This document shows positions 1-7,201 of a DNA stretch of 24,300 bases, one piece after another. Made by a program: the position numbers and the translations under genes. The first letter of the stretch is position 1. Every line of letters starts with the position of its first letter. The DNA comes from JADJQU01 sp035490315 (GTDB lineage: Bacteria; Planctomycetota; UBA1135; GCA-002686595): positions 1 to 24,300 of the forward strand of contig DATHET010000057.1 in the NCBI GenBank assembly GCA_035490315.1, in the 5' to 3' direction. A model generated the notes under the pieces. The model worked only from the letters and a program-made list of their open reading frames with translations. It did not search any database and was not told the DNA's origin.

Positions 1-624
1 CCGGCGGTCGCCGTCGCGTGGAAGCTCGTCGACGGCCCGCAGGCGCTCGCGACGATGAACGTCATCGGCGGCGACGATCTGACCACGCCATGGGGCGTGC
101 GATTCCTGTCGTCGCACTCGAAGCTCTTCGATCCCAAGAACTACAACCAGGGCGCGGTCTGGCCCTTTGTCACGGGGCTCGCGGCGCTGGGGGACTTCGA
201 AGTCGGGCGCGCGCAGTCAGGTTTCGAGAAGTTGGCGACCGTCGCGCGCTTGACGACCAGCGAGGCCCTCGGTCGCACGCCTGAAATCCTGTCGGGCACG
301 CGCGAGCGCACGCTCGACGCCTCGGTGCCGCATCAATTGTTCTCGTCGATGGCGGTGGTCGCGCCGCTGGTGCAAGGACTCTTCGGCTACGAGCCCGATG
401 CGCTGCACGGACGCGTCGTGCTTCGACCCTGCTTCCCCGAATCCTGGGGCGAGCGCCCCGTCGCGATCCGCGGCCTGCACTTCGGAAGCCAGCGATTGGA
501 TTTCTCGCTCGTGCGGCGCGCTGGAGCCTACGACCTGGAATGGGCCGCGAGTGGAGAGCCGCCGAAGCTCGAATTGGCGCCGCGCAACGGGCGGGCGGGC
601 GTGGTGAAGGTGAGATCGCGCTGA
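1..624 (+). CDS. C-terminal part of a glycogen-debranching-type glycosidase (5' end outside the window)
   Basis: The frame is open from base 1 to the TGA at 622-624, so only the last ~207 residues of a longer enzyme are present. The text resembles the C-terminal (alpha/alpha)6 domain of amylo-alpha-1,6-glucosidase-type debranching enzymes. It has TPWGVRFLS followed by YNQGAVWPFVTG, where family members typically have an H/Y-N-G-S/A-VWP-F segment. Further on come VPHQLFSSMAVV, a GLFGYEPDA segment and a beta-rich tail with LRPCFPESWGERP. In that family the enzyme hydrolyses alpha-1,6 branch glucose in glycogen-like polymers; other six-hairpin glycosidases share this architecture, so the substrate is inferred. 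No signal peptide can be judged because the start is missing. It converges on the reverse-strand gene ending at 657, leaving 32 nt between stops and no obvious terminator hairpin. Confidence 0.8.
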   Translation, partial: PAVAVAWKLVDGPQALATMNVIGGDDLTTPWGVRFLSSHSKLFDPKNYNQGAVWPFVTGLAALGDFEVGRAQSGFEKLATVARLTTSEALGRTPEILSGTRERTLDASVPHQLFSSMAVVAPLVQGLFGYEPDALHGRVVLRPCFPESWGERPVAIRGLHFGSQRLDFSLVRRAGAYDLEWAASGEPPKLELAPRNGRAGVVKVRSR

Positions 625-656
625 CGAGGTACGAACCACGCTTCTGGGTGGACGGA

Positions 657-1310
657 CTATCCGCCGTCCAGATGCGCGAACGAAGATCGCTTCTGCGGGA
701 CCAGCTGTGGAAACGCGACGGTCAGCACAGCCGCGCCACCTTGTGCGGCGAGAAGCAGCCCTGCCAGCACGCCGCCTGGCGCGTCATCCAGCCCGGCCCC
801 GACGATTGCAGCGCCGCTGACCGCGAGCAGGACGAGCCCGCCCAGAAATACTCCGCTGCAGAGTAGCCAGTGCTGTCGGCGGCGGAGCAGCAAGCGTCCG
901 AAAGCAAGGCTGTGCAGGAGGATCGCCGCACCACCGGCGAGGATGGCCGCCATGGCAAGCCCTGACTCGCCCTCTCGCCCGAACAGGAATGTGAGGACGA
1001 GCGCGCCGAGCCAAACCGTCGCACCGAGACCCACCAATCCCGTTCCCGCCAACATGAGCCAGCGGAGAAAGTTCGGCAGCACGGCATCGAGGTTGCCGTC
1101 GGCAAGCGCCGCGAACGCGAACTTGCCTGCGTCGCCGAAGGCCACCACCGCTTCGCGCGACGCATCTGCGGGTGTCATGCCGTCGCGCATCAGCGCAGCG
1201 ACTTTGTCGTCCAGATGGCCGCGGGCTTCGCGGATCACGGAATCGGCCGCGGCACTTTTCCCGAGCAGAGCCTGCAGCTCCGCAACGAAAACGTCGACGT
1301 CAGTTGTCAT
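657..1310 (-). CDS. HAAS/DUF1700-like membrane protein paired with a PadR regulator
   Basis: 217 residues from the ATG at 1310, whose ATGA overlaps the padR stop. GGAGG lies 6 nt upstream, and this decides the start over longer readings. The N-terminal ~85 residues are soluble and helical (FVAELQALLG, IREARGHLDDKVAALMRDGMT, ASREAVVAFGD), matching the HAAS-type signalling helix domain found beside PadR regulators. Four hydrophobic segments follow: LRWLMLAGTGLVGLGATVW, GLAMAAILAGGAAILLHSLA, LLCSGVFLGGLVLLAVSGAA and GVLAGLLLAAQGGAAVLTVA. The protein is therefore a small inner-membrane protein with a cytosolic head. In other bacteria such pairs are thought to link membrane state to PadR-controlled expression; the signal is unknown. 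The 4-nt overlap means both genes are translated from one message. Confidence 0.82.
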   Translation of the reverse strand: MTTDVDVFVAELQALLGKSAAADSVIREARGHLDDKVAALMRDGMTPADASREAVVAFGDAGKFAFAALADGNLDAVLPNFLRWLMLAGTGLVGLGATVWLGALVLTFLFGREGESGLAMAAILAGGAAILLHSLAFGRLLLRRRQHWLLCSGVFLGGLVLLAVSGAAIVGAGLDDAPGGVLAGLLLAAQGGAAVLTVAFPQLVPQKRSSFAHLDGG

Positions 1311-1642
1311 GTGGCACCTCCGAGAACCTGATTCACTGCTTGGGCGTATCTTCGCCAGTCGGCGCACTCGGCTTCGACCGCGGCGTGAGCGGCTTTGGTG
1401 AGCGAATAAACCTTGCGCTCGCGGCCGCCGACGGACTGCCACTTGGCTCGCAGCAGGCCCTGTCCTTCCAGGCGATGGAGGATTGGATACAGCGTCCCTT
1501 CGGGAAGATCGAAGACGCCGTCGCTGGTGTCACGCAGCGAAGTGAGGATGGCGTAGCCGTGCGCGGGGCCGCGTCCGAGCACGGCCAGGATGAGCGCATT
1601 CAGGCCGACGCCTTGACGCGGATTCGATTTGTCGGCTTTCAT
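1307..1642 (-). CDS. PadR-family transcriptional regulator
   Basis: 111 residues, the size of a short PadR protein with a winged helix and a brief dimerisation helix. Family signatures are clear: ALILAVLGRGPAHGYAI (recognition region), then LPEGTLYPILHRLEGQGLL and the wing RERKVYSLT, followed by the helix AAHAAVEAECADW. PadR proteins bind palindromic operators as dimers and usually repress their own operon. The start is the ATG at 1642. No Shine-Dalgarno sequence precedes it; the upstream bases are instead a perfect palindrome, with a TTGACA box about 30 nt from the start codon, so the message may be leaderless. It is the first gene of a two-gene operon with the HAAS-type membrane protein. 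The effector is not identifiable. Confidence 0.9.
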   Translation of the reverse strand: MKADKSNPRQGVGLNALILAVLGRGPAHGYAILTSLRDTSDGVFDLPEGTLYPILHRLEGQGLLRAKWQSVGGRERKVYSLTKAAHAAVEAECADWRRYAQAVNQVLGGAT

Positions 1643-1661
1643 ACCTAGAGTGTCTAGGTAT
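1641..1661 (-). promoter_or_regulatory. Probable PadR operator: perfect 9-3-9 palindrome
   Basis: Arms ATACCTAGA and TCTAGGTAT are exact inverted copies separated by 3 nt. The site covers the two bases before the padR coding sequence proper and extends through the expected -10 region, so a bound dimer would block both RNA polymerase and initiation. Assignment to PadR is inferred from position and from the autoregulatory habit of the family. Confidence 0.7.
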
Positions 1662-1677
1662 CAGGGATAGGTGTCAA
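1649..1677 (-). promoter_or_regulatory. Candidate promoter of the padR operon
   Basis: On the reverse strand an exact TTGACA (1677-1672) is followed after 17 nt by GACACT (1654-1649), which matches TATAAT at only 3 of 6 positions. The predicted transcription start, about 7 nt downstream, falls on or next to the A of the padR ATG (1642). The -35 box is strong and the -10 weak; the operator palindrome overlaps the -10. Confidence 0.5.
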
Positions 1678-1697
1678 GACTTGTGTCGTCGCCAGTA

Positions 1698-1798
1698 CCG
1701 AGTCAGGTGACTTCGTCCGGAGTCGTGCGGCCGCTCTGGCTGGGGCGTCGCCCCAGCCCGAGGGGCCGCACGACTCCGGACGAAGTCACCTGACTCGG
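1698..1798. repeat. Long hairpin repeat, family A copy 1 (perfect 35-bp arms)
   Basis: The arms 1698-1732 and 1764-1798 are exact inverted complements over 35 nt, beginning CCGAGTCAGGTGACTTCG and ending in the mirrored ...CCTGACTCGG. The interior contains a second perfect palindrome, CTGGGGCG-T-CGCCCCAG (1740-1756), so the whole 101 nt can fold into one stem. It sits between the divergent padR operon and the secreted-protein gene at 1928, so it is not simply a terminator for either. The outer ~25 nt recur in copies 2 and 3 of the family (3751-3861 and 9469-9574). Confidence 0.9.
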
Positions 1799-1927
1799 AA
1801 AATCCCCAGATAGATGTCCGAGGCGCGGGGCAGGCGTCACTCGGGTCTGACTGAGAGCTCGGATCGTCCGGATTCGGACGGGCGACTCAGCCACCTGAAC
1901 TTCCTGCTTCCTAGGAAACGTGCCCCG

Positions 1928-3685
1928 ATGATCATCCGCAACCTCACCCTGCGTGCCGGCCTCGTGTTCGGCGTCACCGGCCTAGCGGCCAACCTCCAGA
2001 CCGCGCTGGCTCAACAGGTTTCCTTTTCGGTCGACTGGCAGAGCTTCACGGTCGGCACTCTCGCCTCCGGCAGCGGCTTCCCGATCACCGAGGGCGACAT
2101 CCTCGTCCCGGCGGGAAATGTCCCGGCCTTTGGACCGCTGCCGACTCCGAAACTGGCGGTGAGCGCGGGATTCGGGCCGCCAGGACCTGGCCTCGGCCTC
2201 GCTGGACACCTGCCCTGCGCTGGCCACTTCGCGGGCTCGCCGTGCATCGTCGAGGTCGACGCGATTTCCTACGGTGACGAAAAGCTGACTGGCCCGGGCG
2301 CTCCGCTGAAGCACAACCTCGCCTTCTCGGTCGATCGTCAGGCGATCGGTCTGCTCTCCAACGCGTGGCCCGACGTCGTCAGCGAAGCGGCCTTCTGGGA
2401 TGCCGCCGCGGATGTGTTCGTCGACCTGGATCTCGGCGTCGGTCCCATCGGGCCTTACGCCGCAAATGTCCTGGGCAACGTCGGCGCGGTCGACGGCAAC
2501 GGCATGGTCTCGGGATCGGGCGCCACCTACAGAGGCACCGGGCTGCTGGACGGGCCGGCGCCTTCGGACAACCTCGATGCCCTGGGGATCCTGACTCCTG
2601 TCACGCTTTATCCGCTCGGAGGAGTGTTCTTCTCGCTCGACGACAACTTCCAGGATCCGCAAACCGGCATCTGGAATTCCGGCTCGGCCCAGGCGCACGG
2701 ATTCGTCGGAGGCGATGTCCTGTACTCCGCCGCGCCGGGCGGGCCGCCGGCGCTCTACGCGGCTTCCACGCTGTTGGGGCTCGACTTGTCGGGAGCCCGC
2801 GACGATCTCGATGCCTTGATCGTGCACGAGAACGGAATCCCGGGATATCAGCCCTCGCTCGTACCCAATGATTGGATGGGCGGGACGACCGACATGCTGC
2901 TCTTCAGCGTGCGGCGCGGGTCGAGCGTCATCGGACAACTGGACAGCATCTTCGGCGTGCCGATCACCGAAGGGGACGTCCTGACCACGCCGAAAGTTGG
3001 CGGTCTGAGCCCCTTCCCCGGGATCTACGTCGCCGCCGAGAACCTGGGTCTGATCGCGCGCATCGTCGGCGCGGTGAACGACGAGCTCGACGCGCTGAGC
3101 ATCCTTCCGGGCCCGATCAACGACTGCAACGGCAATGGCGTCGAGGACGCGGTCGACATCTCGACGAGCTCCTCGTGGGACACCAACTCCAACGGCGTGC
3201 CGGACGAATGCGAATTGTTGACGCACGGGTTCTGCTACTGCGGCCCCAACTCCACGCCTCCTTGTTTCAACTTCTACGCGCCGGGCGGATGCAGGAACTC
3301 GTCTGGACTCGGAGCGATCATGACCGCGTCGGGCACGACGAGCGTCGCGAACGACAATCTCGTGCTGACGACGGTGAACATGCCGCTCAACAAGCCCGGC
3401 CTGTTGTTGATGAGCAAGACCGCCGGTGGAGGAATCCCGTTCAAGGACGGCATCCTGTGCCTGACTCCGCAGATCTTCCGCTGGCCCACGAAGAACTCTG
3501 GCGCGACCGGCTCGTTCAGCTACGGACCGGGCATCGTCAGCCAGTCCTTCGGCAACTTCGGCGCGCCGGGTTGGATCTTCCAAGGCTCGACGTGGAACTT
3601 CCAACCCTGGTTCCGCGATCCCTGGGGTCCGTGCGGGCAGAAGTCGAATCTGGGGAACGTGATTCAGGCGATGTTCACACCTTGA
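1928..3685 (+). CDS. Secreted planctomycete protein with four ~100-residue repeats, dockerin-like loop and W-x-RDP C-terminal module
   Basis: 585 residues from the ATG at 1928. A start at 1814 is possible in frame, but the signal peptide (MIIRNLTLRAGLVFG...TALAQQ) begins at 1928 and an AGGAAA lies about 9 nt upstream. After the signal come four similar units starting at about residues 33, 133, 235 and 326 with FSVD/FSLD/FSVR. Each continues to a GDIL/GDVL-type segment and, in the last three, ends in LDAL (DNLDALGIL, DDLDALIV, DELDALSIL). Residues ~398-430 carry DCNGNGVEDAVD and TNSNGVPDECE, a dockerin- or thrombospondin-type-3-like calcium loop pair. Residues ~435-585 form a Cys-containing C-terminal module ending WFRDPWGPCG...NLGNVIQAMF. 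No catalytic motif is recognised; an extracellular or cell-surface structural role is inference. Confidence 0.85.
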   Translation: MIIRNLTLRAGLVFGVTGLAANLQTALAQQVSFSVDWQSFTVGTLASGSGFPITEGDILVPAGNVPAFGPLPTPKLAVSAGFGPPGPGLGLAGHLPCAGHFAGSPCIVEVDAISYGDEKLTGPGAPLKHNLAFSVDRQAIGLLSNAWPDVVSEAAFWDAAADVFVDLDLGVGPIGPYAANVLGNVGAVDGNGMVSGSGATYRGTGLLDGPAPSDNLDALGILTPVTLYPLGGVFFSLDDNFQDPQTGIWNSGSAQAHGFVGGDVLYSAAPGGPPALYAASTLLGLDLSGARDDLDALIVHENGIPGYQPSLVPNDWMGGTTDMLLFSVRRGSSVIGQLDSIFGVPITEGDVLTTPKVGGLSPFPGIYVAAENLGLIARIVGAVNDELDALSILPGPINDCNGNGVEDAVDISTSSSWDTNSNGVPDECELLTHGFCYCGPNSTPPCFNFYAPGGCRNSSGLGAIMTASGTTSVANDNLVLTTVNMPLNKPGLLLMSKTAGGGIPFKDGILCLTPQIFRWPTKNSGATGSFSYGPGIVSQSFGNFGAPGWIFQGSTWNFQPWFRDPWGPCGQKSNLGNVIQAMFTP

Positions 3686-3710
3686 TTCTCGGTTGATCGA
3701 GGTGGAATGC

Positions 3711-3745
3711 GCGGGGCGGCCAGGAGGTCGCCCCGCTTGCTCGTT
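3711..3745 (+). terminator. Rho-independent terminator after the 1928-3685 gene
   Basis: The stem GCGGGGCGGCC / GGTCGCCCCGC (11 pairs, one G-U) closes a 4-nt AGGA loop and is followed by TTGCTCGTT. It begins 26 nt after the stop codon at 3685 and immediately precedes family A hairpin copy 2. Confidence 0.75.
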
Positions 3746-3750
3746 ACCGG

Positions 3751-3861
3751 TACCGAGTCAGGTGAATTCGTCCAGAGTAGGGCGGATCCGAGCCGGTGCG
3801 GCGGGAGCCGCCGCACGGGCTCGGATCCGACCTACTCCGGACGAATTCACCTGACTCGGTA
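3751..3861. repeat. Long hairpin repeat, family A copy 2
   Basis: A 111-nt near-perfect inverted repeat centred on 3806. It opens TACCGAGTCAGGTGAATTCG and closes with the mirrored ...CCTGACTCGGTA. I count three mismatches between the arms over about 53 positions; the centre is GTGCGGCGG-GAG-CCGCCGCAC. The outer ends match copy 1, while the middle differs. The C-to-A change relative to copy 1 (GGTGACTTCG versus GGTGAATTCG) is mirrored in the other arm, so pairing is kept. It lies between two same-strand secreted-protein genes, 32 nt before the next start codon. Confidence 0.9.
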
Positions 3862-3893
3862 GGATGCTCCTCGACCGACACAGGAGATTTCCC

Positions 3894-6539
3894 ATGCTTT
3901 CTAGACTTGCCGCTCTCGTCGTTCTGGTACCGCTCGCGCGATCGCAAGGCACCGATGCAGCCTGCGTGCCCTTGACCAACGACTTCGTCGTGACGCAGAG
4001 CGTCAAGTTCTGCCCAGGCAGCTACTCCTTCGAGGACCCGCAAAGCGATGGCGTGATTCGCGTGGCTGCGAACGACGTCACGATCGACATGCAAGGCGTC
4101 GACCTGAGCGGCTCGACCATGCAGGGCGTCGGGATTCTGGTCGACGGAGTCAATGGAGTGCGGATCTTGAACGCGGGGATCCATGGCTACAAAGTCGCGA
4201 TCTACCTCCGCAACAGCTCCGGCCACCGCGTCGAGGGTTGCAATCTGTCGCGCAACCGCAAGCGCCCGACGTTCAACAGCGGGGCGGACTTCTTGTCGGT
4301 GTGGCCCGATCTCACCGGTCAGTTCGGTGCTGATCAGATCGGCAACGGCCTCCTGCTCTCCAACGTTTCGACTTCGAGCCTGGCGCGCAATCGCTGCACC
4401 CAGTCGCAGAACGGGATCGGGCTGTTTCAGTGCCACGACATCGAGATCGTCTCCAATGACTGCAGCCGGAACGAGGGCTGGGGCATCCACCTGCACCGCT
4501 CGAGCCACAACGCGATCCTGCACAACACGGCCGACCACAACTTCGACCACGAGTCGAGCTATTGCCACCAGGTGCAGCAGGATGGCTGCGACACGGCGGC
4601 GCTGCTCGTGATCAAGGATTCCAACGACAATCTGGTCGTCGGCAATTCACTGCGCGACAGCGGCGACGGCGTGTTCTCCGCGGCGCAGGAGAGCGGTACT
4701 CACTGGGGCGCGGACCGCAACGTCTATCGAGGAAATGATTCGAGCCAGTCCAAGCACATCGGTTTCGAGTCGACTTTTTCCGATCAGAATCAGTTCTTCG
4801 ACAATACGGCCGATCAGTGCGGGCGCTATGGATTCTGGCTGGGCTACTCGCGCAATGCGCTGGTCCAGGGGAACAAGATTCGGGGCAATGGCTCGGCTGG
4901 GATTTCCAACGAGAGCGTCAAGAGCATCGTGTATCGAGGCAACGACATCGGCGCGAATCGCGTCGGCGTCGAGCTGCGCGCAGGCACATTCACGCTGGCT
5001 CCGCAGGGTTCTCGCGACCAGCGCTTCTACGACAACTGGATCCACCACAGCCTGGACCGCGGCCTGTCGATCGTCGACACGCACGAGGTCGTGATGATCG
5101 AGAACACGATCGAGTCGAACAGCGCCGGGAATCTGCGCTTCGCGCTTGCCCTCGAGACCGCGCTCGAGGGGCCGCTGACGGTGCGGCACAACAACATCCT
5201 GCTTGGCAGTGCTGCGTACAACGTGAAGAACGAGCAGGCGACCGACGTCGACCTGACCGAGAACTGGTGGGGGACGACCAACGCGAACGCTATTGCGGCG
5301 ACGATCCAAGGACGCGAGCAGTATTCGATCGTTCCACCGCATCGCTTGCCGACGCTGGAGATCGTGTTTCAGGATGCAGCCGGCGCCGTGACGTTGAGGC
5401 GCGTGGTCAACGAGCGCGCCGACGATGCCTTCGACGTCACCCCGGCGGGCGCCCTGGCGCGGAGCAATGCTTCGACGCAGACGCGACTCGGGCGCGGGCC
5501 AGCTGGCGAGCAATTCACCGCTGGCTTCCGCTTCCGCGACGTGTACGTTCCCGCGGGCTCGGTGATCCTCTCCGCGCATCTCACGCTGCCCGCGATCTCC
5601 GCGCCCCAGAACGCGCGGCTCGATCTGAGGCTTTTCGCCCAGGCTGACGACGACGCGCAGCCTTTCGACGCGAGCTCGATGCCGAGCGCGCGTCCCTTGA
5701 GCGTCGCGAGCGTGGCCTGGAGTGTCGCGGCGAGCTGGAATCCCGACGAGCGGGTCGCTTCGCCCGACGTCAGGACTCTGATCGAAGAGATCCTGGCGCG
5801 TCCAGGTTGGCAGAGCGGCCAGGCCATCGCATTGCTGGCGCTCGAGAACGGCTCGACCGGCTCGCGCGCCGTGCACGCCTTCGATTTCGAGGGCTATGCC
5901 ATTCTGCCCGGCACGCCGTCGGAGTTTCGCCATTACCGCAAGCATCGTTTCACCAAGCTCGAGCTGGAGTTCGACGACGGGCTCGGAGCTCTGGTGCTCG
6001 AGCGCGAGCTCGGCGGTGGAAACGACGACGCCGACAACTGCGTCAACTGCAATGAAGTCAACTTCGGCTTCAACGGCTCGCCGCTGACCGGAGGCTTTCG
6101 CTTCCCTGACGTGCGCGTGCCCGCCGGCGCGGTCCTGACCGGCGCGCGGCTGTGGCTGCCGACCGACGGCACGTACACCAACCAGATCCGGGTGCGAGTG
6201 CGCGGCGAGAAGCTGACCAGTGCGCCGAGCTACTCGGCCGGCTCGCTGCCCGCCGCGCGCCCGAAGACGATCGCCTTCGTCAGCTGGCCGATTTCCTCGA
6301 CCTGGAATTTCCTCGAGTGGCACGCGACGCCCGAGCTTCTCGGGCCGGTGTCCGAAGTGCTTGCACAACCTGCCTGGCAATCCGGCAACGCGCTCGCGGT
6401 CGACGTCGTCGACGATGGCTCCACCGTCAGCCGCCGCGTGTGGGGATTCGACCGCGACCCGCGCGCGACGCCGCACGACTTCCCCGAGATCGGAGCGACG
6501 CCGTTCCTGCCCTTCCGCGATCACCCGGTCGGCCAGTGA
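3894..6539 (+). CDS. Secreted right-handed beta-helix protein with a duplicated C-terminal beta module
   Basis: 881 residues from the ATG at 3894, chosen over the in-frame ATG at 3864 because AGGAG lies about 8 nt upstream and the signal peptide MLSRLAALVVLVPLARSQG starts there. Residues ~60-480 read as a parallel beta-helix of the NosD/pectin-lyase fold, with repeated short turns such as GVRILNAGIHGY, NGIGLFQCHDIEIVSNDCS, GWGIHLHRSSHNAILHNT and NTIESNSAGNL. The rest is a tandem duplication of a ~195-residue module starting near residues 486 and 686. Both copies contain GFRF-x-DV-x-VPAG, an SxPxARP segment, PxW..G-A near the end, and GST-x-SR. Beta-helices of this class usually bind or cut polysaccharide. 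I see no assignable catalytic residues, so enzymatic activity is open. It converges on the reverse-strand DinB gene with 13 nt between stops. Confidence 0.85.
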   Translation: MLSRLAALVVLVPLARSQGTDAACVPLTNDFVVTQSVKFCPGSYSFEDPQSDGVIRVAANDVTIDMQGVDLSGSTMQGVGILVDGVNGVRILNAGIHGYKVAIYLRNSSGHRVEGCNLSRNRKRPTFNSGADFLSVWPDLTGQFGADQIGNGLLLSNVSTSSLARNRCTQSQNGIGLFQCHDIEIVSNDCSRNEGWGIHLHRSSHNAILHNTADHNFDHESSYCHQVQQDGCDTAALLVIKDSNDNLVVGNSLRDSGDGVFSAAQESGTHWGADRNVYRGNDSSQSKHIGFESTFSDQNQFFDNTADQCGRYGFWLGYSRNALVQGNKIRGNGSAGISNESVKSIVYRGNDIGANRVGVELRAGTFTLAPQGSRDQRFYDNWIHHSLDRGLSIVDTHEVVMIENTIESNSAGNLRFALALETALEGPLTVRHNNILLGSAAYNVKNEQATDVDLTENWWGTTNANAIAATIQGREQYSIVPPHRLPTLEIVFQDAAGAVTLRRVVNERADDAFDVTPAGALARSNASTQTRLGRGPAGEQFTAGFRFRDVYVPAGSVILSAHLTLPAISAPQNARLDLRLFAQADDDAQPFDASSMPSARPLSVASVAWSVAASWNPDERVASPDVRTLIEEILARPGWQSGQAIALLALENGSTGSRAVHAFDFEGYAILPGTPSEFRHYRKHRFTKLELEFDDGLGALVLERELGGGNDDADNCVNCNEVNFGFNGSPLTGGFRFPDVRVPAGAVLTGARLWLPTDGTYTNQIRVRVRGEKLTSAPSYSAGSLPAARPKTIAFVSWPISSTWNFLEWHATPELLGPVSEVLAQPAWQSGNALAVDVVDDGSTVSRRVWGFDRDPRATPHDFPEIGATPFLPFRDHPVGQ

Positions 6540-6552
6540 ATCGCAGGAAGTC

Positions 6553-7041
6553 CTAGCCGCGAGCCTTCCAAGCCGCGAGGTTGCGCTCGATCTGACGCGC
6601 GTGCACCTCGAGGTGCTCGGCGTAGATGCGGAACCAGTCCGCGTCGGAGTACGCGCCGCGCTCCGTGTGCGTCCCGGTTTTTCCGAAGGCCGACTCCGGC
6701 AATCGCCGCAGGCAGGCACTGGTATTCGCGCGCACCGCCTCGACCGTGCGCAGCGCGAGCTCGGGATCCTGCGCGTGGTAATCGAAGACGCGCGCCCAGA
6801 CGTTCTCGTCGTAGCCCGCGATCAAGGGCTTGGGCTCGGCGAGCAGCAGGCGGATACGCGTGGCGGCGTAGGTCTCGCTGTCAGCGCAATGCACGACGAC
6901 ATCGTGAGCGCTCCACTTGTCCGGCCCCGGTCGCCACTGCCGCGCCTCGCGCGGGACGGAGCTCCAGGCTGCACGCAGCAGCGCCGATCCTCTCTCATAG
7001 CGTTTGACGAATGCGTCTCTCTCTGCGTGGGTGAGAGTCAT
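6553..7041 (-). CDS. DinB/YfiT-fold putative metalloprotein
   Basis: 162 residues from the ATG at 7041; a TTG two codons upstream at 7047 is an alternative. The sequence has the DinB-superfamily pattern: a long first helix, then KWSAHDVVVHCADSE, and a final helix with HLEVHARQIERN. His51, His143 and His147 are placed as the usual divalent-metal triad of this four-helix bundle. Family members include thiol transferases (bacillithiol and mycothiol S-transferases) and many uncharacterised proteins; the substrate cannot be predicted here. Its start codon is only 14 nt from the end of the 89-nt family B hairpin at 7056, leaving no room for a normal promoter outside the repeat. The repeat itself may therefore supply or block expression. 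Confidence 0.82.
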   Translation of the reverse strand: MTLTHAERDAFVKRYERGSALLRAAWSSVPREARQWRPGPDKWSAHDVVVHCADSETYAATRIRLLLAEPKPLIAGYDENVWARVFDYHAQDPELALRTVEAVRANTSACLRRLPESAFGKTGTHTERGAYSDADWFRIYAEHLEVHARQIERNLAAWKARG

Positions 7042-7055
7042 GTTCAATCGCTCTT

Positions 7056-7144
7056 AGTACCCGGTAAACCACCACCATTCTGAACATGCCCAACACAATC
7101 ACGGCTTGGACCGTGTTCAGAATGGTGGTGGTTTACCGGGTACT
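7056..7144. repeat. Long hairpin repeat, family B copy 1 (perfect 31-bp arms)
   Basis: The arms 7056-7086 and 7114-7144 are exact inverted complements over 31 nt (AGTACCCGGTAAACCACCAC... mirrored as ...GGTTTACCGGGTACT), with a 27-nt centre. The sequence differs from family A except for the terminal AGTACC. It lies upstream of the reverse-strand DinB gene and downstream of the reverse-strand DUF433 gene. A second copy, inverted and of exactly the same 89-nt length, lies at 8107-8195. Confidence 0.9.
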
Positions 7145-7201
7145 GGAGCACAAGGCCACCGAGATGCTGGTCAACCCTGAATCGAATCGAGTCCGCAAGA
7201 C

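Noticed and set aside
1851..1890. Nested hairpin (CTGAG...CTCAG enclosing CGTCCG-GATT-CGGACG) in the leader of the 1928 gene as a riboswitch
   Set aside because: The stems are short, and no known riboswitch core or terminator/antiterminator pair is visible.
1982..3604. Long reverse-strand open frame (540 codons) opposite the secreted-protein gene, and similar frames at 4647-6719, 14064-15689 and 16326-18236
   Set aside because: All are antisense to well-supported genes, are rich in Arg/Ala/Pro, lack recognisable domains, and arise because high GC content suppresses stop codons on the opposite strand.
7145..7201. Forward-strand protein-like text (EHKATEMLVNPESNRVRK) next to hairpin 7056-7144
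   Set aside because: Only about 20 codons, no start or recognisable family; it could be a gene fragment, but there is too little to call.
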